From Planomonospora_B alba (GTDB lineage: Bacteria > Actinomycetota > Actinomycetes > Streptosporangiales > Streptosporangiaceae), in the NCBI RefSeq assembly GCF_039534085.1, contig NZ_BAAAUT010000015.1, positions 62,001 through 126,000 on the forward strand: a stretch of 64,000 nucleotides of DNA. Direction: 5' to 3'. Both the position numbers and the translations under genes were made by a program. The notes under the pieces are model-generated. The model had not been told where the DNA came from, made no database searches, and was given only the letters and a program-made list of their open reading frames with translations. Positions 14,521-23,276 of the stretch are shown here, piece after piece; positions within the stretch are counted from its first letter, which is position 1; each line of letters starts with the position of its first letter.

Positions 14521-15819
14521 TCACGCCCCCGCGCCGTCCGCCAGCAGGTCGAGGGTGAGCGCGGCCGACCAGGAGAAGTCCCGTCCGCCGCGGCCGCTGC
14601 CGTCGAAGGGGTCGAAACACTCGCGGAAGCCGGACTGCCGGACCAGGCGGAGCGTCGCCGCGCCCAGCTGCCGGGCCAGCTCCACCCGGCCGTGCAGCAC
14701 CGCCGCCTGCCGCAGCAACCAGTTGGTGTTCACCCACGACGGTCCCCGCCAGTAGCGGGAGCGGTCGAACTGGGGCGCCCGGATCTCGCAACTCGGCACC
14801 GGATATCCGGCCGCGCCCATGAACCGCGCCGACTCCAGCACGCTCACCAGCTCCGCCACCCGGTCACCGGGCAGCCGGGGGTCGAGCATCGGCCCGAAGC
14901 AGCCGATCGTGCAGACCGGGATCAGCCGTCCGCCGCGCAGGTCGCGGGCGTGGAACACACCGCCGGTCCACAGCCGCTCCAGCAGCGCCGCGCGGATCCG
15001 CTCGGCGGCCTCCAGGTGCGGCCCGGGATCGGCCCCGGCCACCGGAGCCAGCTCGGCGAGCGCCTCGCAGGAGGCCAGCCAGATCCCGTTGAACATCGGG
15101 TCCTCGACCGCGAACGGATGTTCCTGCCGCAGGTAGGCCGCCTCGTAGCCGGAGTCGCGGTAGCGCAGGGCCAGCCAGACGTAGCGGTCCTGGTGCCCGT
15201 CGGGATGCCGCTCGGGCATCTCCTCGCTCCGGTAGGCGTACCGGATCCCGGGCAGCGCCGCCAGCGGGTCGTCCCAGGCGGGGCTGTCGTCCATCCCCGA
15301 CTCCCACGGGTGGACGATCGCGGCCAGCCCTCCTCCGCCCAGGTCCCTGGCTCCGGCCAGGTAGTCGTGCTGGGCCACCAGCATCGGGTAGAGCCGCCGC
15401 ACCAGCGCGGCGGCCTCGTCCCGGTCCGCCGCGTGGCGCCACACCTGCCACAGGGCCAGGGCGTGCATCGGGGGCTGGGTCAGCCCCGAGGTCGGAACCC
15501 GCCTCGGGGCCGCCGGATGCTCCCCGGACCGCCAGACGGACGGGCCGGGGAAGTACGCCTCGGTGTGGGCCGGATGGAAGACGATGTGCGGCACCATCCC
15601 GGTGCTCCACTGCCCGGCCAGCAGGCTGAGCAGTTCCCCGCCCGCCTTGCGGGTGTCCCGGCGGGCCAGCCCGAGCGCGACGAAAGTGGAGTCCCAGCTC
15701 CACTGGTGCGGGTAGAGGCCGGGCGCGGGCACGGTGGCCGGGCCCGTCCGGTTGGCGTCGAGCACCGACCACGCCTCGCGCTCGAGTGCGGCATCGTCTA
15801 TCGCCGCCCGCGCTTCCAT
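14521..15819 (-). CDS. GH63-type glycosidase, probable glucosylglycerate (mannosylglycerate) hydrolase, 432 aa
   Basis: The (alpha/alpha)6-barrel pattern of the MGH1/GH63 group is seen: PHQWSWDSTFVALGLAR at residues ~37-53, GMVPHIVF at 74-81, the acidic HPWESGMDDSPAWDDPL near 170, MFNGIWLAS near 245, and YWRGPSWVNTNWLL near 360. The paired Asp/Glu residues in WDST and near the C-terminus (FSWSAA region) are the expected catalytic neighbourhood. Mycobacterial homologues hydrolyse glucosylglycerate to glucose and glycerate to recover this compatible solute after nitrogen starvation; that role is assumed here. The gene stands alone. CAAACT 6 nt before the ATG is a weak -10 candidate. Confidence 0.85.
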   Translation of the reverse strand: MEARAAIDDAALEREAWSVLDANRTGPATVPAPGLYPHQWSWDSTFVALGLARRDTRKAGGELLSLLAGQWSTGMVPHIVFHPAHTEAYFPGPSVWRSGEHPAAPRRVPTSGLTQPPMHALALWQVWRHAADRDEAAALVRRLYPMLVAQHDYLAGARDLGGGGLAAIVHPWESGMDDSPAWDDPLAALPGIRYAYRSEEMPERHPDGHQDRYVWLALRYRDSGYEAAYLRQEHPFAVEDPMFNGIWLASCEALAELAPVAGADPGPHLEAAERIRAALLERLWTGGVFHARDLRGGRLIPVCTIGCFGPMLDPRLPGDRVAELVSVLESARFMGAAGYPVPSCEIRAPQFDRSRYWRGPSWVNTNWLLRQAAVLHGRVELARQLGAATLRLVRQSGFRECFDPFDGSGRGGRDFSWSAALTLDLLADGAGA

Positions 15820-15843
15820 CCGTCCAGTTTGCGCCCGTATCGA

Positions 15844-17046
15844 TTACGAGAACAGGGCCTCACCCCAGAACGATCCCCGCCGCACGCCTCCGGGGCAGGC
15901 CCACACCCCCGAACCGACGTGCTGGATGTACCTGTTGAGCGCGTCCCGGGCCGCCAGCTGCCGCTGCAGGGGGATGAAACCGGTCTCCGGGTCGCGCTGG
16001 TAGGCGATGAAGAACAGGCCGGCGTCCAGCCGTCCCCGGCTGTCGTTGCCGTCGCTGTAGGAGTAGCCCCGGCGCAGGATCCTGCGCCCGTCGTTGGAGT
16101 CGGGGTGGGCCAGCCGGACGTGGGAGCGGGGCGGCAGGGCGTGGATCCGCACCGGGTCGAACTCCTCGTCACCGCCGTAGGGGGCGCCCTCCCGCTTGGT
16201 GCGGCCGATGGTGTCCTCCTGCTGCCTCAGCGGAGTCCGGTCCCACAGGTCGAGGTGCATGCGGATCCGCCGGGTGACCATGTAGGACCCGCCGTACATC
16301 CATTCGGGCCCCTCGTCGCCGACCCACACGTGCCTGGCCAGCTTGTCCCGGTCGTGGATGGCGATGTTGTTGGTGCCGTCCTTGAACCCCATCAGGTTGC
16401 GCGGGGTCTTCTCGCTCCGCGAGCTGGAGGCGGCCCTGCCGAAGCCCGACTGCGACCAGCGCAGCGTCGCCGTCCCCGCGGCCAGCCGCGTCAGGTTCCG
16501 TACGGCGTGCACCGTCACCTGGGGGTCGTCCGCGCACGCCTGCACGCAGATGTCGCCGCCGCTGCGCGCCGGGTCGAGCCGCTCCCCGGGGAAGGCCGGC
16601 AGCTCCTTGAGCGGGCCCGGCGCGCGCAGGTTCAGCCTGGTGAAGAAGGAGGGACCGAAGCCGACCGTCACCGTGAGCCGTGAGGCGTCCAGGTCCAGGG
16701 TCTCGCCGCTGTCGTCCGGCGGGGCCGTGGCCCTTCCCGTCGCGCCCCGGCCGACCTCCTGCGCCGCGGTCATCCGTACGGCGGCGGCCGTCCAGACCTT
16801 CAGCAGTGCCGCCACCCGCGCCGGAGAGGCGGTGGAGAGATCGAAGGCCGCGAACTGCAGCCGTTCCTGGACAGGGGTGGCGATCCCGGACTGGTGCGGA
16901 CCGTAGAAGGGGATCAGCTCACCTGACGCGGCCGCCGCGGCAGGCTCCGGCGGCGCGAACCGCACCAGCCCGGCACCGGTCGCGGCGCCGGCGCCCACCG
17001 CCAGTCCCGCACCGGTCAGAAGCCTGCGACGGCTGAGGTCGGTCAT
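15844..17046 (-). CDS. efeB: Tat-exported Dyp-type heme peroxidase (EfeB/deferrochelatase family)
   Basis: The start at 17046 follows GGAGGAG. The first 40 residues form a twin-arginine signal (LSRRRLLTGAGLAVGAGAAT) ending near an AAAAAS cleavage zone, so the protein is folded with heme in the cytoplasm and exported. The Dyp motif GFKDGTNN (GXXDG) carries the catalytic Asp, and HVWVGDEGPEWMYGGSYMV follows. The proximal heme His lies further on, in the FDPVRIHALPPRSHVRLAHP region. EfeB peroxidases usually sit in efeUOB iron-uptake operons; here efeU and efeO are absent from the neighbourhood. An orphan role in peroxide or dye/iron handling at the cell surface is therefore all that can be inferred. 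Confidence 0.92.
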   Translation of the reverse strand: MTDLSRRRLLTGAGLAVGAGAATGAGLVRFAPPEPAAAAASGELIPFYGPHQSGIATPVQERLQFAAFDLSTASPARVAALLKVWTAAAVRMTAAQEVGRGATGRATAPPDDSGETLDLDASRLTVTVGFGPSFFTRLNLRAPGPLKELPAFPGERLDPARSGGDICVQACADDPQVTVHAVRNLTRLAAGTATLRWSQSGFGRAASSSRSEKTPRNLMGFKDGTNNIAIHDRDKLARHVWVGDEGPEWMYGGSYMVTRRIRMHLDLWDRTPLRQQEDTIGRTKREGAPYGGDEEFDPVRIHALPPRSHVRLAHPDSNDGRRILRRGYSYSDGNDSRGRLDAGLFFIAYQRDPETGFIPLQRQLAARDALNRYIQHVGSGVWACPGGVRRGSFWGEALFS

Positions 17047-17244
17047 ATGCTCCTCCACTCCCTCTCGCGCTGCGAGAAGATCGGCTGCTCTGGATGGGAG
17101 ATCAGCTTCCTGCACGCGACGGTGGAGGTCGCAGAGGCTCGGCGGGGGCGTTAACCGCGTCGGCGGGTTCCTTGACCAGTTCCTGGGACTCCTCCCCGCC
17201 CGCGACCGCCCCGCCCGCTCCGCGGCGGTCCGGCGGGCACGGCG

Positions 17245-17274
17245 AGGGCCCCGGAGCGGGTGCTCCGGGGCCCT
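17245..17274 (-). terminator. Terminator of the dnaG/sigma factor unit
   Basis: A perfect 13-bp stem (17245-17257 with 17262-17274) with loop GGGT lies 86 bp past the sigma factor stop and upstream of the Dyp peroxidase gene. Confidence 0.75.
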
Positions 17275-17359
17275 GTCGCCCGTCTCCCCCGGCCCGGGGC
17301 GGCCGGTCCCGGCCGCGGCTCCCGGCCGGGCCGCCGCCCCGCTCCGGAGGGCCGTCCCC

Positions 17360-18508
<1,149 letters not shown>

Positions 18509-18648
18509 GGGACACAGTCTGCTGTATTAGTCACCCGAAACGGCAGGCCTATTTTTGTCACCGGAGGTAAGGTCGCAATCATTATCGGATCGAGACCTAA
18601 TTCAGGTTTGGCCGAATGCGGGTCAGGAAATCAAAACCGCTTGCGCGG

Positions 18649-20544
18649 TCATCCCCCGGAGGCCCGCTCCCGCAGCATCCGCCGCGCCTGCTCCAGCTCG
18701 TTCAGCTGCGCGAGGAGCCTGCGGTACTCCTCCACCCCGCCGGCCAGGTCGGTCCGCTCCAGCTCCGACTTGACCTGGTCGATCGCCCGGGAGACCGAGA
18801 TCGTCTCCAGGGCGGTGAGCAGGTCGGAGGCGTATCTCTCCTCACTGGCGGGATCCGTCCGCAGCTCCTCCACCGCCAGCCGGGTGACCGTCCCGCGCAG
18901 GTCGTCGCCCGCCGCGGCGAGCAGGCGGTCCACCCACTCGCGCCCGCCGTGGCCTCCCGCCATCGTCCCCCCGGCGTCCATGACGAGCTTGTAGAGCGCC
19001 ACGTGCTCGGGCGGCGTGAACGCCTCCGCGCCGAGCGCGTCGAACCGGGCGCCGAGCAGCGCCGGGCGCTGCACCGCCAGCTTCAGCACCTCGGCCTCGG
19101 TCCGCACGCCCGGGTCGGTCAGGTCGGCGACCCGCCGCGGCCCCTGCGGCCGCTGGGGCCCCTGGCCGCCGGGCCCGCCCTCCCGGCCGCGGCCCCGCCC
19201 GGCGCCCTGGGCCGCGGCCCCGGCGACCTCGGCGACCCGCTCCACCACGAACCGCTCGTCGTTGAAGCCGAGCCAGCGGTCCAGGTCCACCGCGTAGAGC
19301 CGGCGCAGCGCCCGGTCCCTGATCCCCGCCACGATCGGCGCGGCGGCGTCCAGCGCGGCCAGCCGCCCCTCGTTCGTGCTCACGTCGTAGCGGGAGATCG
19401 TGCTGCGGATCGCGAACGCGAACAGCGGCTGCCGGCTCGCGACCAGGTCGCGGACCGCCGCGTCGCCCCGCTGGACCCGCAGGTCGCACGGGTCCAGCCC
19501 GTCGGGCTGCACCGCGACGTAGGTCTGGGCGGAGAACTTCTGCTCGTCCGCGAAGGCCCGCAGCGCCGCCTTCTGCCCGGCCGAGTCGCCGTCGAAGGTG
19601 AACACCACCTCGCCCTGCGAGCCCGTGTGGTCCAGCAGCAGCCGGCGCAGCACCTTGATGTGCTCGGCGCCGAACGCGGTGCCGCAGGTGGCCACGGCCG
19701 TCGTCACCCCCGCCAGGTGGCAGGCCATGACGTCGGTGTAGCCCTCGACGACCACGGCCTGGGAGTGCTTGGCGATCTCCCGCTTGGCCAGGTCCACGCC
19801 GTACAGGACCTCGCTCTTGCGGTAGAGCGGGGTCTCCGGCGTGTTGAGGTATTTGGGGCCGTCCTCGGCCTCGTTGAGCTTGCGCGCGCCGAAGCCGATG
19901 ACGTCGCCGGTGATGTCGCGGATCGGCCAGACCAGCCGTCCCCGGAAGCGGTCGATCGGACCCCGGCGGCCCTCCTTGGCCAGCCCGCCCTTGACCAGTT
20001 CCGCGGCGGTGAACCCGCGGGCCAGCAGGTGCCGGGTCAGCGCCTCCCATCCGGCGGGGGCGTAGCCCACCCCGAAGCGCTCGGCGTCGACCCGCTCGAA
20101 CCCGCGCTCCGACAGGAAGCGCCGGCCCGGCGCGGCCTCCGGGTCGGACAGCTTCGCCGCGTAGAACTCCGCGGCGGCCCGGTGCGCCTCGACCAGCCTG
20201 CTCCGCTCACCCTGCTCCCGGCCGGGCACGTAGCCGCCCTGCTCGTAGCGGAGCTGGATGCCGGCCCGCTGCGCAAGCCGCTCCACGGCCTCGGCGAACG
20301 GCAGGTGCTCCATCCGCCGCACGAAGGTGATGACGTCACCGCCCTCCCCGCAGCCGAAGCAGTAGTAGTAGCCGCGGGCGGGGGTGACGTTGAAGGACGG
20401 GCTCTTCTCCTCGTGGAAGGGGCACAGCCCCTTCAGGTTGCCGCCGCCGGCGTTGCGGAGCTGGATGTGCTCCCCCACGACGTCGGCGATCGGTGAGCGC
20501 TCCCGCACGAGCGCGATGTCCTCGTCACTGATCCGGCCTGCCAC
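18649..20544 (-). CDS. dnaG: DNA primase
   Basis: DnaG makes RNA primers at the replication fork. The CHC2 zinc finger is near the N-terminus (LCPFHEEKSPSFNVTPARGY followed by YYCFGCGEGGD). The RNA polymerase core and TOPRIM fold follow (VVVEGYTDVMACHLAG, VFTFDGDSAGQKAALRAF), and the C-terminal DnaB-binding helical domain ends at residue 631. The start is GTG 20544; TAGACT (20551-20556) lies exactly 6 nt upstream and there is no ribosome-binding site, so the mRNA looks leaderless. The frame and length are normal. A Gly/Arg-rich linker (GAGRGRGREGGPGGQGPQ) before the C-terminal domain is longer than usual. Confidence 0.97.
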   Translation of the reverse strand: MAGRISDEDIALVRERSPIADVVGEHIQLRNAGGGNLKGLCPFHEEKSPSFNVTPARGYYYCFGCGEGGDVITFVRRMEHLPFAEAVERLAQRAGIQLRYEQGGYVPGREQGERSRLVEAHRAAAEFYAAKLSDPEAAPGRRFLSERGFERVDAERFGVGYAPAGWEALTRHLLARGFTAAELVKGGLAKEGRRGPIDRFRGRLVWPIRDITGDVIGFGARKLNEAEDGPKYLNTPETPLYRKSEVLYGVDLAKREIAKHSQAVVVEGYTDVMACHLAGVTTAVATCGTAFGAEHIKVLRRLLLDHTGSQGEVVFTFDGDSAGQKAALRAFADEQKFSAQTYVAVQPDGLDPCDLRVQRGDAAVRDLVASRQPLFAFAIRSTISRYDVSTNEGRLAALDAAAPIVAGIRDRALRRLYAVDLDRWLGFNDERFVVERVAEVAGAAAQGAGRGRGREGGPGGQGPQRPQGPRRVADLTDPGVRTEAEVLKLAVQRPALLGARFDALGAEAFTPPEHVALYKLVMDAGGTMAGGHGGREWVDRLLAAAGDDLRGTVTRLAVEELRTDPASEERYASDLLTALETISVSRAIDQVKSELERTDLAGGVEEYRRLLAQLNELEQARRMLRERASGG

Positions 20545-20742
20545 GCCGTGAGTCTAAACCGGCCCTCCGACAGGTCCGGGTCGGACGCCGGGCCGGGACC
20601 GGCGGGGCCGGCCGCGGGGGGCGCCCCGTGGAGCGGCGGGGCGGAGGCACACCCCGGGCCGCGGCGGGGCCGGCCGGGGCAGGATCGCGGCAGGGCAGAG
20701 GTAAGGCGACTTTCCGGAACAGGTCGTCGCCGACCACAAGGT

Positions 20743-20777
20743 CCGTTACAAAGGTAACGGCCGATTCTGGATAACTT
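20743..20777 (+). promoter_or_regulatory. Promoter region of the LytM-like lipoprotein with inverted repeat
   Basis: A perfect 7-bp inverted repeat (CCGTTAC, spacer AAAG, GTAACGG; 20743-20760) lies 11 bp upstream of a TAACTT -10 hexamer (20772-20777). The hexamer abuts the ATG at 20778, so that ATG cannot be in the transcript and the real start is 20793. The repeat can also be read as two GTNAC direct elements of the kind bound by MtrA-like response regulators; this is only a suggestion. Confidence 0.45.
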
Positions 20778-20792
20778 ATGCGGGTGGACATC

Positions 20793-21656
20793 ATGCGATC
20801 GGGGCATATAGCACGATTGGCCGCCGTGACCGGGGCCGTCCTCGCCGCGGGGGCGTGCGGCTCCCCGGCCGGGGTGGCCGGGGTCAGCACGGTGCCTCCG
20901 GCGGTCGCGGCCGAGGCGGCCCCGGCCCCGGACTCCGTGACCGCGACGATCCCCGCGCCGGAGCCCGGGGACGAGCCCGCCGCGACCCCGGCGGTGACGC
21001 CGCCCAAGGGGGACGAGCCGGTCCAGGTGCCTCCGCCGAAGGTCTCGGAGTTCACCTACACCTTCCCCGTGCAGGGGTGCGACACCTCCTACCAGAGCAA
21101 GCTGCTGGTGCTCCCCAAGACCACGATCTGGGCGGCCAAGGGCTGCTCGTTCGTCTCCCCGGTGGACGGCGTGGTCCACGAGGTGAACATCAAGAACCGC
21201 TGGAGGCCCTCCACCGACCGGGGGCAGGACCGCGAGGGCCGGTTCGTCACGGTCCTCGGGGACGACGGCGTGCTCTACCTCGGCGGCCACCTGGACGCGG
21301 TCGCCCCGGGGGTCGCGCCGGGCGTCCGGGTCAAGTCCGGGCAGGTGCTCGGCCAGGTCGGCAACTCGGGCAACGCCCGCGACACCGCGAGCAACCTCTA
21401 CTTCGCCATCTCCTGGAAGACCGAGCCCTCCCTGTGGTGGGTACGGCGGGGCATGGTCGAGCCGTGGGACTACCTGGACGCCTGGCTGAAGGGCAACCGC
21501 ACGCTGTCCCCCGCCGCCGAGACACGGGCCCTGATCGAGCGCGTCGGCGCCGCGCCGAAGTGCGCGATCCTGTGCGCGGCCAAGGCGACCCCCGATCCCA
21601 AGCCGACCCGGAGGGCGAAGAAGCCGGTCGAGGAGAGCAAGCCGGTCACCCCCTGA
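20793..21656 (+). CDS. LytM/M23-fold lipoprotein with degenerate metal site, 287 aa
   Basis: GGTGG lies upstream of the ATG at 20793. A signal peptide (ARLAAVTGAVLAAGAC) ends in a plausible lipobox cysteine, followed by a Pro/Ala/Glu-rich tether to residue ~85. The remaining part follows the LytM (peptidase M23) pattern: FVSPVDGVVHEVN, VLYLGGHLDAVAPGV, VRVKSGQVLGQVGNSGNA and NLYFAISW. In active enzymes the zinc ligands are HxxxD, and HxH in a PHLHFE-like motif. Here the first site reads CDTSYQS and the second NLY, so the ligands are lost. It is probably a cell-surface LytM pseudoenzyme that binds or regulates, like EnvC-type factors. Two cysteines (CDTS and GCSF) may form a disulfide. Confidence 0.78.
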   Translation: MRSGHIARLAAVTGAVLAAGACGSPAGVAGVSTVPPAVAAEAAPAPDSVTATIPAPEPGDEPAATPAVTPPKGDEPVQVPPPKVSEFTYTFPVQGCDTSYQSKLLVLPKTTIWAAKGCSFVSPVDGVVHEVNIKNRWRPSTDRGQDREGRFVTVLGDDGVLYLGGHLDAVAPGVAPGVRVKSGQVLGQVGNSGNARDTASNLYFAISWKTEPSLWWVRRGMVEPWDYLDAWLKGNRTLSPAAETRALIERVGAAPKCAILCAAKATPDPKPTRRAKKPVEESKPVTP

Positions 21657-21770
21657 CCCTGGCGCCCGCCGCGGACGCCCGCCGCGCCCGAGGCCGCCTC
21701 CCGTGGCAGCCCGGCGCCCGCGGGCGCGGCGGGCGGAGGCCCGGCGGGGGACCGGTGCCGGGTGACCGCC

Positions 21771-23027
21771 TCAGCGCCCGCTCAGGCGCCGGTGCCAGGT
21801 GACCGCCGAGGTGTCGGTCAGCGACGCGATCTGGTCGACGACCACGCGGAGCCGGCCGGCGTCGTCGGCGGCTCTGACGAACGAGGCGCGGAGCGCGGGC
21901 TCCAGGGAGTCCGGGGCGCCGTCCGCGATCAGGCGGGCCAGGTCGTGGATGAGCTCCCGCTGCCTGGCGCGGTTGGCGCTGTGGTCCTCGCGGGTGATCA
22001 CGTAGTGGGCGGTGACGCCCTTGAGCACCGCGCACTCCAGCCGGATGTCCCGGGGGACGACCAGCTCCGCCCCGTAGCGTCCGGGCGCCGGGCCGTACGC
22101 CTCCCGGGTGGCGGCCTCGGCGGCCTTGCAGAGGCGGCCGATGAGCGCGCTGGTGAGGGCCTTGAGGGCGGCGAGGCCGGTGAGGGAGGCGTCGAGGTGG
22201 CGGGGCCACAGCGGCAGGGCGACCAGCCGCGCGAAGGCCTCCTCCAGCTCGGCGGGGTCGCTGTCGGGGGCGTACCACACCCGGGTGGTCGCGCACACGT
22301 CGCGGCGCTCGGCGGAGTCGCGCAGCGCCGCCAGGGTCACCTCCCCGGACTGCAGGGTGTCCTCCAGGTCGTGCACCGAGTAGGCGACGTCGTCGGCCCA
22401 GTCCATGATCTGCGCCTCGAAGCTCGCCCGGCCGTCGGGGGCGCCCCGGCGGATCCACTCGAAGACCGGCAGGTCGTCGTCGTAGGCGCCGTACGGCCGC
22501 CGCCCGTCGGCGGCGGGGGGCGGGGCGCCGTCGCGGGGCCAGGGGTACTTGCAGGCCGCGTCGAGGGAGGCGCGGGTGAGGTTCAGCCCGGCGCTGCGGC
22601 CGTCCTCGGTGAGGACCTTGGCCTCCAGCCGGGTGAGCAGGCGCAGGCTCTGCGCGTTGCCCTCGAACCCGCCGCAGGGGGCGGCGATCTCGTTGAGCGC
22701 GGTCTCGCCGTTGTGCCCGAAGGGCGGGTGGCCGAGGTCGTGGGCCAGGCAGGCGGTCTCCACGAGGTCGGGGTCGCGGCCGAGCGCCTCGCCCATCTCG
22801 CGGCCGATCTGCGCGCACTCCAGCGAGTGGGTCAGCCGGGTGCGGGGGATGTGCTGGCCGTGGCCGAGGGTCTCCCCCGGTCCGACGACCTGGGTCTTGG
22901 CGGCGAGCCGCCGCAGCCCGGCGCTGTGCAGCACCCGTGCCCGGTCCCGGGCGAACGGCCCTCTCTCGGGGTTGCCGGGGGGTTCCGGCACCCATCTGTC
23001 CTGGTCGTGCTGGTCGTAGTGCTGCAT
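21771..23027 (-). CDS. dgt: Deoxyguanosinetriphosphate triphosphohydrolase-like HD protein
   Basis: The HD-domain dNTPase pattern is complete: RTRLTHSLECAQIGREM (His), CLAHDLGHPPFGHNGE (HD pair) and MDWADDVAYSVHDLED (distal Asp). The enzyme removes triphosphate from dGTP/dNTPs and keeps pools balanced. The start at 23027 (MQHYDQHDQDRWV) is typical of the actinobacterial family; the open frame extends upstream but codes for low-complexity sequence. TAAAAT (23038-23043 on this strand) is a good -10 element 10 nt from the ATG, and there is no ribosome-binding site. The gene lies between the LytM lipoprotein and ppdK, in the conserved dgt-dnaG-rpoD neighbourhood. Confidence 0.93.
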   Translation of the reverse strand: MQHYDQHDQDRWVPEPPGNPERGPFARDRARVLHSAGLRRLAAKTQVVGPGETLGHGQHIPRTRLTHSLECAQIGREMGEALGRDPDLVETACLAHDLGHPPFGHNGETALNEIAAPCGGFEGNAQSLRLLTRLEAKVLTEDGRSAGLNLTRASLDAACKYPWPRDGAPPPAADGRRPYGAYDDDLPVFEWIRRGAPDGRASFEAQIMDWADDVAYSVHDLEDTLQSGEVTLAALRDSAERRDVCATTRVWYAPDSDPAELEEAFARLVALPLWPRHLDASLTGLAALKALTSALIGRLCKAAEAATREAYGPAPGRYGAELVVPRDIRLECAVLKGVTAHYVITREDHSANRARQRELIHDLARLIADGAPDSLEPALRASFVRAADDAGRLRVVVDQIASLTDTSAVTWHRRLSGR

Positions 23028-23122
23028 GAGTGCAGTGATTTTATCCGCGATAGGGCAGGCCCATGCCGAACCGTCGGTAAACACTCGCGGGACCGCGGGG
23101 GACCCGGCGGCGCCGGGCGCGT

Positions 23123-23163
23123 CCGCGGCCCGGGCCTCCCGGTGCGGGAGGCCCGGGCCGCGG
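23123..23163 (-). terminator. Terminator of ppdK
   Basis: A perfect 18-bp GC-rich stem (23123-23140 with 23146-23163) with a 5-nt loop lies about 115 bp past the ppdK stop. Confidence 0.75.
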
Positions 23164-23276
23164 CCGGTTCCCCGTGCGGGCGCGCGGGCCGCCGCCATGG
23201 TCGCGGTCACGGCCACGGTCGCGCCGATGGCCGACGGGCGGCGGGCGGCGGGCGGCGGAGGAGACCCGCCGGCCCG

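Noticed and set aside
2..17046. Functional link between the siderophore permease and the Dyp peroxidase as one iron-uptake system
   Set aside because: The genes are 15 kb apart with unrelated genes between them, and efeU/efeO are missing.
20778..20792. ATG at 20778 as start of the LytM-like lipoprotein
   Set aside because: It directly abuts the -10 hexamer TAACTT, so it would not be within the transcript; the ATG at 20793 has a ribosome-binding site and a proper signal peptide.
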